Below are positions 42,024 through 51,254 of a stretch of 64,000 nucleotides of DNA, in pieces. The translations under genes and the position numbers were made by a program. This DNA is from SFDP01 sp051891855 (GTDB lineage: Bacteria > Bacillota > Clostridia > Lachnospirales > Lachnospiraceae): positions 1 through 64,000 of the forward strand of contig JBJFFP010000058.1 in NCBI GenBank assembly GCA_051891855.1. Direction: 5' to 3'. Within the stretch, counting starts at the first letter, position 1. Every line of letters starts with the position of its first letter. The notes below the pieces were generated by a model, which saw only the letters and a list, made by a program, of their open reading frames with translations, made no database searches and was not told the DNA's origin.

Positions 42024-45000
42024 AACAGGAAGGATATAGAAAGCAGGGACTCTACAGTCCTCAATGGGAACATGATAACTGCGGTATCGGTGCCATTGCC
42101 AATATTCGGGGGAAGGCATCCCACAGTATTGTAGACGATGCCTTAAAAATCGTAGAGAATCTGGAGCATAGGGCCGGTAAGGATGCAAAGGGAGAGACCG
42201 GTGACGGAGTAGGGATTTTAACTCAGATTTCTCACAAATTCTTTAAGAAGGCCTGTGCAAAGGAAGGAATAAGCATCGGGGATGAGAGGGAATATGGTGT
42301 TGGTATGTTTTTCTTTCCCCAGGATGAATTAAAATGCAGCCGGGCAAAAAAGATGTTTGAGATTATTGTTGAAAAGGAAGGACTTAAATTTCTGGGATGG
42401 CGTAAGGTACCGGTCTATCCTGAGGTTTTGGGGCAGAAGGCCAGAGACTGTATGCCGATCATTCTGCAGGCCTTTATTGAAAAACCGGCAGAGACGGCTA
42501 AGGGACTGGAGTTTGATCGAAGACTCTATATTGTCAGGAGAGAATTTGAGCAGAGTACGGACAACAGCTATGTACCCTCCCTCTCCAGCAGAACTATCGT
42601 TTATAAAGGGATGTTTCTGGTAGGACAGCTGAGAACCTTTTTCGGAGATCTGCAGGATGAGGATTATGAATCGGCCGTTGCCATGGTACATTCCCGTTTT
42701 TCCACCAATACCAACCCCAGCTGGGAACGAGCTCATCCCAACCGCTTCATGGTACACAATGGGGAAATCAATACCATTAAGGGAAATGCGGATAAAATGC
42801 TGGCTAGGGAGGAAACCCTTCATAGTGGGAAATTTTCGGATAAGGAAATGACCAAGGTTCTTCCGGTAGTTAATACAGCAGGCTCCGATTCTTCCATGCT
42901 GGATAATACGCTGGAGTTTTTGACCATGGGAGGGATGGATCTGCCTCTGGCAGCCATGATTGCCATTCCCGAGCCCTGGACTCACAATGATACCATTTCC
43001 CAGGAAGGAAAGGATTTCTTCCAATACTATGCCACCATGATGGAGCCCTGGGATGGGCCTGCCTCCATTCTGTTTTCTGACGGAGATATTATGGGAGCTA
43101 TTCTGGACAGAAACGGACTTCGTCCTTCCCGCTATTATATCTGTGATGATGACAGGCTTATTCTATCCTCGGAGGTGGGTGTTCTTCAGGTAGATGAGTC
43201 TCGTATCTTAAAAAAAGAACGGCTTCATCCGGGTAAGATGCTTATAGTGGATACCGTCCAAAAAAGAGTAATACCGGATGAGGAATTGAAGGAATACTAT
43301 GCCCGTAAGGAACCCTATGGAGAATGGCTGGACTCTAATCTGATCCATCTGTCAGATCTGAAAATTCCCAATGAGAAGGTTCCTGGTATAGAAGGGGAGG
43401 AGAGAGCAAGACTTCAAAAGGCTTTCGGCTATACCTATGAGGAATACCGCAACGGAATCTATTCCATGGCGCTGAATGGTTCGGAGCAGATAGGGGCTAT
43501 GGGAACGGATGTGCCTCTGGCGGTTCTATCTAAAGAATACCAGCCGCTGTTTTACTATTTTAAGCAGCTTTTTGCTCAGGTAACCAACCCACCCATTGAT
43601 GCGGTTCGGGAAAAAATTGTTACCTCTACAAATGTTTATGTGGGAAAAAACGGCAACCTTCTGGAAGAAAAGCCGGAGAACTGTCAGGTGTTAAAGATTC
43701 AGAACCCCATCCTCAGTGATTTGGATCTGCTGAAAATATCCACGATGAAAAAACCAGGCTTTAAGGTGAGCAAGGTTCCCATTGTTTATTTTAAAAGTAC
43801 ACCTATTGAGCGGGTCATGGATCATCTCTTTGTGGAAGTGGACAGAGCCTATAAGGAAGGAACCAATATTCTGATTCTTTCCGACAGAGGAGTGGATGAA
43901 AATCATGTGGCCCTTCCCTCCCTGTTGGCAGTGGCAGCAGTCCATAAGCATCTGGTGCAGACAAAAAAATGTACAGCCATGTCCCTCATTCTGGAATCCG
44001 GGGAGCCCAGAGAGGTTCATGATTTTGCTACCCTGCTCGGCTATGGGGCCAGTGGAGTAAATCCCTATCTTGCCCATGCAACCATTGCACAGCTGATTGA
44101 AGAGGGACTGCTGAATAAGGATTACTATGCGGCCGTAGCGGATTATGATCATGCCATTTTACATGGTATTGTAAAAATCGCATCCAAAATGGGAATTTCA
44201 ACCCTTCAATCCTATCAGGGCAGCAAGATTTTTGAGGCAGTGGGTATTTCGGAAGAAGTAATCGAGCGGTATTTTACCGGTACAGTCAGTCCTATTGGGG
44301 GAATCGATTTAAAGGATATTGCCGAGGCCACAGATATACAGCATTCCAAAGCCTTTGATCCCCTGGGACTGGAAAGTGATCTCACCCTGACCTCCATGGG
44401 ACGCCATAAAATGAGGGCACAGGGGGAAACACACCGCTATAATCCCCAGACCATTCATCTTTTGCAGCAGGCCACAAAGGAGGGGGACTACGAGAAATTT
44501 AAGGAGTATACCAGATTGGTGGATCAGGAAGAAACCGGCTACCTGAGAAGCCTGATGGACTTTAATTTTCCTGAAAAAGGTGTTCCCCTCAAGGAGGTAG
44601 AATCCGAGGAGTCCATCGTTAAACGGTTTAAAACCGGAGCCATGTCCTATGGTTCTATTTCCCAGGAGGCTCATGAGGCTTTAGCCATTGCCATGAACCG
44701 TCTTCAGGGAAAATCCAACAGCGGAGAAGGGGGAGAAAGCGATGAACGTCTGGAATCCGCGGGAACTGCCTATGACAGAAGCTCTGCCATTAAGCAGGTA
44801 GCCAGCGGACGCTTTGGGGTAACCAGTCGTTATCTGGTCAGTGCAAAGGAGATTCAGATTAAAATGGCCCAGGGAGCAAAGCCCGGTGAGGGCGGCCACC
44901 TTCCCGGGAAAAAGGTATATCCCTGGATAGCAAAAACCAGACATTCCACTCCTGGAGTAGGGTTGATTTCCCCTCCCCCACACCATGATATTTACTCCAT

Positions 45001-46513
45001 TGAGGATCTGGCACAGCTAATCTATGATTTGAAAAATGCTAACAAGCATGCACGCATTTCCGTAAAATTAGTATCAGAAACCGGCGTAGGAACAGTGGCC
45101 GCCGGAGTGGCCAAAGCAGGAGCAGGAGTCATTCTGATTTCCGGTTATGACGGAGGAACAGGGGCCGCCCCCTTAAGCTCCATCCACAGTGCGGGGCTTC
45201 CCTGGGAGCTGGGATTGGCAGAAACACATCAGACCCTGTTGCTGAACGGTCTGCGGGACCGGGTAGTGGTGGAAACCGACGGAAAGCTGATGAGCGGAAG
45301 GGATGTGGCCATTGCCGCCCTGTTGGGAGCAGAGGAATTTGGCTTTGCCACCGCTCCATTGGTAACGCTGGGCTGCGTAATGATGCGTGTCTGCCATCAG
45401 GATACCTGCCCTATGGGAATCGCCACCCAAAATCCGGAGCTGAGAAAACGGTTTACGGGAAAACCGGAATATGTAGAGAATTTCATGCGTTTTATGGCCA
45501 GACAGCTGAGAGAATATATGGCACGTCTGGGAGTAAGAAGCATTGAGGAAATGGTAGGGAGAACCGATCTGCTGAAAACAAAAGAGGGACTTACGGGTCA
45601 GTCTGCAAAGGTGGATTTAAGCTGCATCTTGAAGGCACAGACGGCAGGCAGAGAAGAGTCCGTATTTAATCCCGAGAAAATTTATGACTTTGCCCTGGAA
45701 AAGACTAAGGATGAGGCTCTTCTTTTAGCGGACAGGGAGATGGTGAAGGCTATCCAAAAGGGAAGCAAAAAGAAGATGGAAGTGAATTTGTCCAATATTG
45801 ACCGTACCTTTGGTACTCTTTTAGGGGCAGAGATTACCAGACAGCATCCTGAGGGCCTTAAGCCGGATACCATTACGGTGGCCTGTAAGGGAGCCGGAGG
45901 ACAAAGCTTCGGTGCATTTATTCCCACAGGGCTTACCCTTATGCTGGAGGGAGACAGCAATGATTATTTCGGAAAAGGGCTTTCCGGCGGGAAGCTGGCA
46001 GTCTTTGCACCGAAGGAAGCAGGCTATGAGGCAGGAGAGAATATGATCATCGGTAACGTGGCACTCTATGGGGCAACGAAAGGAGAGGCCTATATTGCCG
46101 GTATGGCAGGTGAACGCTTCGGTATCCGAAATTCCGGTGCTGTGGCGGTAGTAGAAGGTGTGGGTGAGCACGGCTTGGAATATATGACCGGAGGAACGGT
46201 GGTGGTACTTGGCCCTACGGGAAAAAACTTTGCCGCAGGAATGAGCGGAGGTATAGCCTATGTTCTGGATGAAAAGAGCTGTCTTTATCGTAATCTCAAC
46301 AGGGAAATGGTGCTGATGGAAAAAGTAGAAGCATCTTCTGACCGGGATACCTTGCGGGAGCTTCTGGAAAATCACGCAGCCTACACCGGTTCCAAAGCAG
46401 CAGCAAGAATTTTAGAGCACTTCGAGGAATACCTGCCTAAGTTTAAGAAAATCATTCCGGAGGAATATAAACGAGTATTGGAGACGCTGTCTCTACAGCG
46501 GAAGGAGAGGTAG
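42020..46513 (+). CDS. gltB: Glutamate synthase large subunit
   Basis: GltB forms two glutamates from glutamine and 2-oxoglutarate with electrons from GltD. The 1497 residues start with a short propeptide before the catalytic Cys21 (HDNCGIGA). The amidotransferase domain, a central domain, the FMN-binding synthase domain and the C-terminal beta-helix (repeated GxxxGG units near the end) follow. Cysteines in CVMMRVCHQDTCPMG fit the 3Fe-4S cluster. Length is normal. It overlaps pyrG by 4 bases and precedes gltD by one base. Confidence 0.97.
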   Translation: MKQEGYRKQGLYSPQWEHDNCGIGAIANIRGKASHSIVDDALKIVENLEHRAGKDAKGETGDGVGILTQISHKFFKKACAKEGISIGDEREYGVGMFFFPQDELKCSRAKKMFEIIVEKEGLKFLGWRKVPVYPEVLGQKARDCMPIILQAFIEKPAETAKGLEFDRRLYIVRREFEQSTDNSYVPSLSSRTIVYKGMFLVGQLRTFFGDLQDEDYESAVAMVHSRFSTNTNPSWERAHPNRFMVHNGEINTIKGNADKMLAREETLHSGKFSDKEMTKVLPVVNTAGSDSSMLDNTLEFLTMGGMDLPLAAMIAIPEPWTHNDTISQEGKDFFQYYATMMEPWDGPASILFSDGDIMGAILDRNGLRPSRYYICDDDRLILSSEVGVLQVDESRILKKERLHPGKMLIVDTVQKRVIPDEELKEYYARKEPYGEWLDSNLIHLSDLKIPNEKVPGIEGEERARLQKAFGYTYEEYRNGIYSMALNGSEQIGAMGTDVPLAVLSKEYQPLFYYFKQLFAQVTNPPIDAVREKIVTSTNVYVGKNGNLLEEKPENCQVLKIQNPILSDLDLLKISTMKKPGFKVSKVPIVYFKSTPIERVMDHLFVEVDRAYKEGTNILILSDRGVDENHVALPSLLAVAAVHKHLVQTKKCTAMSLILESGEPREVHDFATLLGYGASGVNPYLAHATIAQLIEEGLLNKDYYAAVADYDHAILHGIVKIASKMGISTLQSYQGSKIFEAVGISEEVIERYFTGTVSPIGGIDLKDIAEATDIQHSKAFDPLGLESDLTLTSMGRHKMRAQGETHRYNPQTIHLLQQATKEGDYEKFKEYTRLVDQEETGYLRSLMDFNFPEKGVPLKEVESEESIVKRFKTGAMSYGSISQEAHEALAIAMNRLQGKSNSGEGGESDERLESAGTAYDRSSAIKQVASGRFGVTSRYLVSAKEIQIKMAQGAKPGEGGHLPGKKVYPWIAKTRHSTPGVGLISPPPHHDIYSIEDLAQLIYDLKNANKHARISVKLVSETGVGTVAAGVAKAGAGVILISGYDGGTGAAPLSSIHSAGLPWELGLAETHQTLLLNGLRDRVVVETDGKLMSGRDVAIAALLGAEEFGFATAPLVTLGCVMMRVCHQDTCPMGIATQNPELRKRFTGKPEYVENFMRFMARQLREYMARLGVRSIEEMVGRTDLLKTKEGLTGQSAKVDLSCILKAQTAGREESVFNPEKIYDFALEKTKDEALLLADREMVKAIQKGSKKKMEVNLSNIDRTFGTLLGAEITRQHPEGLKPDTITVACKGAGGQSFGAFIPTGLTLMLEGDSNDYFGKGLSGGKLAVFAPKEAGYEAGENMIIGNVALYGATKGEAYIAGMAGERFGIRNSGAVAVVEGVGEHGLEYMTGGTVVVLGPTGKNFAAGMSGGIAYVLDEKSCLYRNLNREMVLMEKVEASSDRDTLRELLENHAAYTGSKAAARILEHFEEYLPKFKKIIPEEYKRVLETLSLQRKER

Positions 46514-46514
46514 T

Positions 46515-47999
46515 ATGGGAAAACCAACAGGCTTTTTAGAATATGAACGAGTGGACGGCCCGGAGGTAAGGGCCGGAGAACGAATCAAAAATTTCCATGA
46601 GTTTCATGGAAAACTGTCTTTAAAGGAGCAAAAGAAGCAGGGAGCCAGATGTATGGACTGCGGGGTACCTTTTTGTCAGTCCGGCTGTGAGCTGGGAGGA
46701 ATGACCTCGGGATGTCCCCTGCATAATCTGGTGCCGGAAATGAACGATCTGGTTTATCAGGGGAATTGGGAGCAGGCTTACAGCCGATTGAATAAAACCC
46801 ATAATTTTCCGGAATTTACCAGCCGGGTATGTCCGGCTCTTTGCGAAGCAGCCTGTACCTGCGGACTGCACAGTGATCCTGTTGCCACCAAGGCAAATGA
46901 AAAGGCGGTAATCGATTATGCCTTTGAGCATGGTCTGGTAAAACCCCATATTCCTGCGGTGCGTACGGGAAAAAGGGTGGCAGTCATCGGAAGCGGCCCG
47001 GCAGGTCTGGCAGCAGCGGATCAGCTAAATCGAAGAGGCCATGAAGTGACCGTATATGAAAGGAAGGATCGCCCCGGCGGACTTCTGATGTATGGAATTC
47101 CCAATATGAAGCTGGAAAAGGAAACGGTGCTTAGAAGAATCCGCTTAATGGAGGAATCGGGAATCCGGTTCTTGTGCGGAATAGATGTGGGTAAGGAGAT
47201 TAAAGGCGAGGAGCTTCTTAAAGAATATGACCGGATTATTCTTGCCTGCGGAGCCTCTGAGCCAAGGGATATCCCGGTTCCCGGAAGGCAGGCAGAGGGA
47301 GTCCGTTTTGCCGTGGATTTCCTAAGCCAGGTAACGAAGGAGCTTTTGGACAGTGAAGGAAGGAAGCCTCCCTACCATCTGGCAAAAGGGAAAAAGGTAC
47401 TGGTCATCGGAGGCGGTGATACGGGAAATGACTGTGTGGGAACGGCCATCCGTCTGGGAGCAAAAAGTGTAGTTCAGCTGGAAATGATGCCAAAGGCTCC
47501 GGAGAATCGGACTGACAGTAATCCCTGGCCGCAGTGGCCTAAGGTTTTAAAGACGGACTACGGACAGCAGGAGGCCATTACACAATGGGGTGAGGATCCC
47601 CGTGTTTATCAGACCACCGTTACGGAATTTCTGGTGGGAGAAAATGGGCAGGTAACCGGAGCGGTAACCGTAGAGCTGGAGTCCCGCAAAGAGGAAAAGA
47701 CCGGAAGGATGGTTATGGTTCCCAGAGAAGAGACCCGAAAGGAAATTGAAGCGGATCTGGTTCTGATCGCTGCCGGATTTTTGGGCTCCCAGGGTTACAT
47801 TCGGGATACCTTTGGTGTAGAATGTAATGAAAGAACTAATGTAAAAACGAAAGAGGGTTCTTATGCTACCAATATAGACCGGGTGTTTACTGCCGGTGAT
47901 ATGCACAGAGGCCAGTCGCTGGTGGTATGGGCTATTGCAGAAGGCCGCAGGGCGGCCAGGGAGGCGGACGAGTCTATGATGGGATACACTCTGCTGTGA
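46515..47999 (+). CDS. gltD: Glutamate synthase small subunit
   Basis: GltD oxidises NADPH and passes electrons to GltB. The 494 residues have N-terminal cysteine clusters for 4Fe-4S centres (ARCMDCGVPFCQSGCELGG and RVCPALCEAACTCGL), an FAD motif VIGSGPAGLAAAD and a second dinucleotide motif VIGGGDTGNDCVG. AAGGAGAGG lies before the ATG, one base after gltB. Confidence 0.97.
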   Translation: MGKPTGFLEYERVDGPEVRAGERIKNFHEFHGKLSLKEQKKQGARCMDCGVPFCQSGCELGGMTSGCPLHNLVPEMNDLVYQGNWEQAYSRLNKTHNFPEFTSRVCPALCEAACTCGLHSDPVATKANEKAVIDYAFEHGLVKPHIPAVRTGKRVAVIGSGPAGLAAADQLNRRGHEVTVYERKDRPGGLLMYGIPNMKLEKETVLRRIRLMEESGIRFLCGIDVGKEIKGEELLKEYDRIILACGASEPRDIPVPGRQAEGVRFAVDFLSQVTKELLDSEGRKPPYHLAKGKKVLVIGGGDTGNDCVGTAIRLGAKSVVQLEMMPKAPENRTDSNPWPQWPKVLKTDYGQQEAITQWGEDPRVYQTTVTEFLVGENGQVTGAVTVELESRKEEKTGRMVMVPREETRKEIEADLVLIAAGFLGSQGYIRDTFGVECNERTNVKTKEGSYATNIDRVFTAGDMHRGQSLVVWAIAEGRRAAREADESMMGYTLL

Positions 48000-48018
48000 G
48001 AAAAAGGAGACGGGAAAG

Positions 48019-49317
48019 ATGAAAAAAGAAGAAATTTTGGCATTGTTGGAAGAAGAGGATGTAGAGTTTGTCCGTTTGCAGTTTACGGACATGTTCGGAC
48101 ATCTGAAAAATGCGGCAGTTACCGCCAGACAGCTGGAGAGGGTGTTGGAAAATGACTATGCTTTTGACAGCTGCGCTCTGTTTGACCATGAGGGAGGAAA
48201 AGGTGAGGAGCTTTATTTGAAGCCGGATTTGGATACCTTTGTCATTCTGCCCTGGAGACCTCAGCAGGGAAAAGTGGCCAGACTGCTGTGCGATGTCTAT
48301 ACCCCGGAGGGACAGCCCTATGAGCTAAGCTCTAGGAGAATACTGCAAAAGGTTATCCAGCAGGCCAGGGAGAAAGGCTATACCTTTTTTGTGGATCCGG
48401 AATGTGAATTTTTTCTTTTTCATACAGATGAGAATGGTATGCCTACGGCTCTCACCCATGAGCAGGCAGGCTATATGGATGTAGGCCCTGTGGATTTGGG
48501 AGAAAATGCAAGACGGGAAATGGTATTGACCTTGGAGGATATGGGCTTTGAGATTGAATCCTCTCACCATGAGGCAGCTCCGGCCCAGCATGAAATCGAT
48601 TTTCAGGAGGCAGAGGCTTTGACCATGGCCGATTCCATTGTTACCTTTAAATCGGCCATTCGTTCCATTGCCAGACGATTCGGACTGCATGTAACCTTTA
48701 TGCCAAAACCCAAATCGGGAGTAGCAGGAAGCGGGCTGCATCTGAATCTTTCCCTGTATCAGGCAGGAAAGAATCTGTTTTCTCTCGGTGAGGATGGCAA
48801 GCCCAGTGCCGAAGCACGGATGTTCATGGGGGGGATTATGGCCCATGCCAGGGCTATCTGTGCAATTTCCAATCCCTTGGTCAATTCCTACAAGCGGCTG
48901 ATTACCGGCTTTGATGCTCCTCTGGAAATGCTCTGGACGGCACAGAATAAAAATGCCATGTTAAGGTACAGAAACCGGAAGGGAGAGGGCAGTAAGATAG
49001 AGCTTCGCTTTCCCGATCCCTCCTCCAATCCCTATCTGGTAATTGCTCTGGCATTGGCGGCAGGGATGGAGGGAATTGAGAAAAAACTAAGTCCGGGAAA
49101 AGAGGCAGATGAAAAAGCGGCTGAGGCCGGCAGTATAGAGACCCTTCCCATGTCTTTGCGGGAGGCGGTGGGCTACCTTAAGCAGGACGGGCTGTTAAGG
49201 CAGGTATTGGGAGAGGAGTTTACCAATCGCTATTGTGAGGCCAAGATGAAGGAGTGGAATACCTATATGGCCCAGGTTTCTGACTGGGAAGTAGAGACCT
49301 ATTTAAATAAAGTATAG
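48019..49317 (+). CDS. glnA: Glutamine synthetase type I
   Basis: This 432-residue enzyme is of the GSI-alpha size. It starts VEFVRLQFTDMFGHLKN-like near residue 14 and shows the active-site motifs FVDPECEFFLF, SSHHEAAPAQHEIDF and KPKSGVAGSGLHLNLSL, and NPLVNSYKRL. There is no tyrosine adenylylation motif typical of GSI-beta, as expected. It lies in the pyrG-gltBD operon and is followed 10 bases later by an ANTAR regulator gene, the arrangement known for clostridial glnA. Confidence 0.96.
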   Translation: MKKEEILALLEEEDVEFVRLQFTDMFGHLKNAAVTARQLERVLENDYAFDSCALFDHEGGKGEELYLKPDLDTFVILPWRPQQGKVARLLCDVYTPEGQPYELSSRRILQKVIQQAREKGYTFFVDPECEFFLFHTDENGMPTALTHEQAGYMDVGPVDLGENARREMVLTLEDMGFEIESSHHEAAPAQHEIDFQEAEALTMADSIVTFKSAIRSIARRFGLHVTFMPKPKSGVAGSGLHLNLSLYQAGKNLFSLGEDGKPSAEARMFMGGIMAHARAICAISNPLVNSYKRLITGFDAPLEMLWTAQNKNAMLRYRNRKGEGSKIELRFPDPSSNPYLVIALALAAGMEGIEKKLSPGKEADEKAAEAGSIETLPMSLREAVGYLKQDGLLRQVLGEEFTNRYCEAKMKEWNTYMAQVSDWEVETYLNKV

Positions 49318-49327
49318 GAGTGAAGGT

Positions 49328-49873
49328 ATGGGCAGTATAATTGTTGCATTGCCCAGGCTTCAGGATGGACAGCATATTCGGGAAATACTGACTCGGCATG
49401 GTTTGGATACGGCAAAGGTCTGTACCACCGCTTCTCAGGTTCTGGCAGAGGTACATCAGCTGGACAGCGGAATCGTTATCTGCGGCTGTCGCCTGCCGGA
49501 TATGTACTACAGTCAGCTGGCGGAATATTTACCGGACTATTTTGAGCTTCTTTTGTTGGCTTCACCGGCAAATCTGGTGGGAAAGCCGCGGGGTATGATG
49601 GGACTTGCCATGCCTCTTAAGGCAGGAGAGCTGGTGGGTACTGCAGAAATGATGCTGGCACAGCTGGCCAGAAGAATCAAAAAAGAGAAAGCCGGCCCCA
49701 GAAAAAGAACACAGGAAGAGCTGAATCGAATCAATCAGGCAAAATGGCTGTTGATGGAGCGCAATCATCTGACGGAGGAAGAGGCCTTTCGTTATCTGCA
49801 AAAGACCAGCATGGACTCCGGTACCAATATGGTGGAAACGGCGGAAATGATCCTCATGATGATGGTGGAATAA
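49328..49873 (+). CDS. ANTAR-domain antiterminator with degenerate receiver (NitR-like)
   Basis: The 181 residues consist of a receiver-like N-terminal domain (about 1-115) and a C-terminal ANTAR RNA-binding domain (about 128-180, AKWLLMERNHLTEEEAFRYL, then SMDSGTNMVETAEMIL). The usual phosphoacceptor aspartate is absent: the position lies in VICGCRLPDM, so control by phosphorylation is unlikely and a protein or ligand signal is more plausible. ANTAR proteins bind paired hexaloop hairpins and prevent terminator formation. Similar proteins beside clostridial glnA have been called NitR. Candidate targets lie before glnN, pyrG, carA and asnB in this window. Confidence 0.9.
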   Translation: MGSIIVALPRLQDGQHIREILTRHGLDTAKVCTTASQVLAEVHQLDSGIVICGCRLPDMYYSQLAEYLPDYFELLLLASPANLVGKPRGMMGLAMPLKAGELVGTAEMMLAQLARRIKKEKAGPRKRTQEELNRINQAKWLLMERNHLTEEEAFRYLQKTSMDSGTNMVETAEMILMMMVE

Positions 49874-49946
49874 AGGAAGAAAGGGAATAGCCTGTTATCT
49901 TGAATATGCGGCAGACGGAAAAAGGAAAGGGCAAGGAAAGAATATT

Positions 49947-51170
49947 ATGTACACCATTAATGAGCATTATTTAAAATTACAGGGAAGCTACCTGTTTTCT
50001 ACTATAGCCAAAAAGGTGGAGGCATACCAGAGGGAGAATCCGGACTGTGAAATTATTCGTCTGGGAATAGGAGATGTAACAAGACCTTTGGTTCCTGCAG
50101 TTATCGAAGCTTTGCATAAGGCAGTGGAGGAAATGGGAACTTTAGAAGGCTTTCGAGGCTATGGACCGGAGCAGGGCTATGACTTTTTAAGAGAATGTAT
50201 TGCTGCACAGGACTATCAGAAACGGGGCTGTGCCATTACGGCAGATGAAATTTTTGTTTCTGACGGAGCTAAGCAGGATGTGGGAAATATTCAGGAAATC
50301 TTTGGCTTAAACAATAAGGTAGCCATATGCGATCCGGTTTATCCGGTTTATGTCGATACCAATGTCATGGCGGGAAGAAGCGGTGACTATCAGGAAAAAA
50401 TGGGTGGTTATGAAGGCCTGATTTATTTGCAGTGTCCACAGGAAGATGGATTTGTGCCTCAGTTTCCCTCTGTCCATCCGGATTTAATCTATCTTTGCTT
50501 TCCCAATAATCCCACGGGGATGGCAATGAGTAAAGATAAGCTGCAGAAGTGGGTAGACTATGCAAATAAAAATGGATCGGTTATTCTCTATGATGCGGCC
50601 TATGAAGCCTATATTACGGAAGAAGGGATTCCCCACAGCATATATGAATGTGAAGGAGCAGAAAAGTGTGCCATTGAATTTAAGAGCTTTTCCAAAAATG
50701 CCGGCTTTACCGGTCTGCGTCTGGGCTATACCGTAGTTCCCAGGCAGCTTAACTGTAATGGAGTCAGTCTGCATCAGCTGTGGAGCAGAAGGCATGGAAC
50801 CAAATACAATGGTGCCCCCTATATTGTACAGCGTGCAGGAGAGGCGGTTTATTCTGAAGCGGGGCAGAAGCAGCTGAAGGAACAGGTGGCCTATTATATG
50901 GAAAATGCCCGATTGATCAGAGAAGGCTTACAGAAAGCCGGCTTTACTGTTTATGGGGGAGTGAATGCTCCCTATATCTGGCTGAAGGTTCCGGGAGGGA
51001 AAACCAGCTGGGAGTTTTTTGATGAACTACTGAAGGAGGTACAGGTAGTAGGAACACCGGGAATCGGCTTTGGTCAGGGGGGTGAAGGCTATTTCAGACT
51101 GACCGCTTTCGGAACCAGAGAAAACACCTTAAAGGCTTTGGACAGAATAGAGAAGCTTATTTTTAAGTAG
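49947..51170 (+). CDS. dapL: LL-diaminopimelate aminotransferase
   Basis: DapL makes LL-diaminopimelate directly from tetrahydrodipicolinate and glutamate, bypassing the acylated intermediates. The 407 residues are of the fold-type I PLP class, with IRLGIGDVTRPLVPAV near the start, the FVSDGAKQDVGNIQ segment, CFPNNPTG and the PLP-lysine region EFKSFSKNAGFTGLRLGYT. GGGCAAGGAAAG lies upstream. It may be read from the nitrogen operon, since no terminator is seen after the ANTAR gene, and it links glutamate to lysine and peptidoglycan synthesis. Confidence 0.94.
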   Translation: MYTINEHYLKLQGSYLFSTIAKKVEAYQRENPDCEIIRLGIGDVTRPLVPAVIEALHKAVEEMGTLEGFRGYGPEQGYDFLRECIAAQDYQKRGCAITADEIFVSDGAKQDVGNIQEIFGLNNKVAICDPVYPVYVDTNVMAGRSGDYQEKMGGYEGLIYLQCPQEDGFVPQFPSVHPDLIYLCFPNNPTGMAMSKDKLQKWVDYANKNGSVILYDAAYEAYITEEGIPHSIYECEGAEKCAIEFKSFSKNAGFTGLRLGYTVVPRQLNCNGVSLHQLWSRRHGTKYNGAPYIVQRAGEAVYSEAGQKQLKEQVAYYMENARLIREGLQKAGFTVYGGVNAPYIWLKVPGGKTSWEFFDELLKEVQVVGTPGIGFGQGGEGYFRLTAFGTRENTLKALDRIEKLIFK

Positions 51171-51190
51171 ACTTTTTAAAAAAATAAGGG

Positions 51191-51232
51191 TATAATTATA
51201 AAAATAATAACTTTTATTATGTACAATGTACA
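51191..51232 (+). promoter_or_regulatory. Promoter and possible operator before the chemoreceptor gene
   Basis: TATAAT at 51191-51196 is a perfect -10 without a clear -35. Downstream, TGTACA-A-TGTACA (51220-51232) is a tandem of two palindromic hexamers around +18 to +30, a typical place for a repressor site. No regulator gene is adjacent. Confidence 0.4.
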
Positions 51233-51254
51233 AAGGAGAAGGTGGGGAATTACT

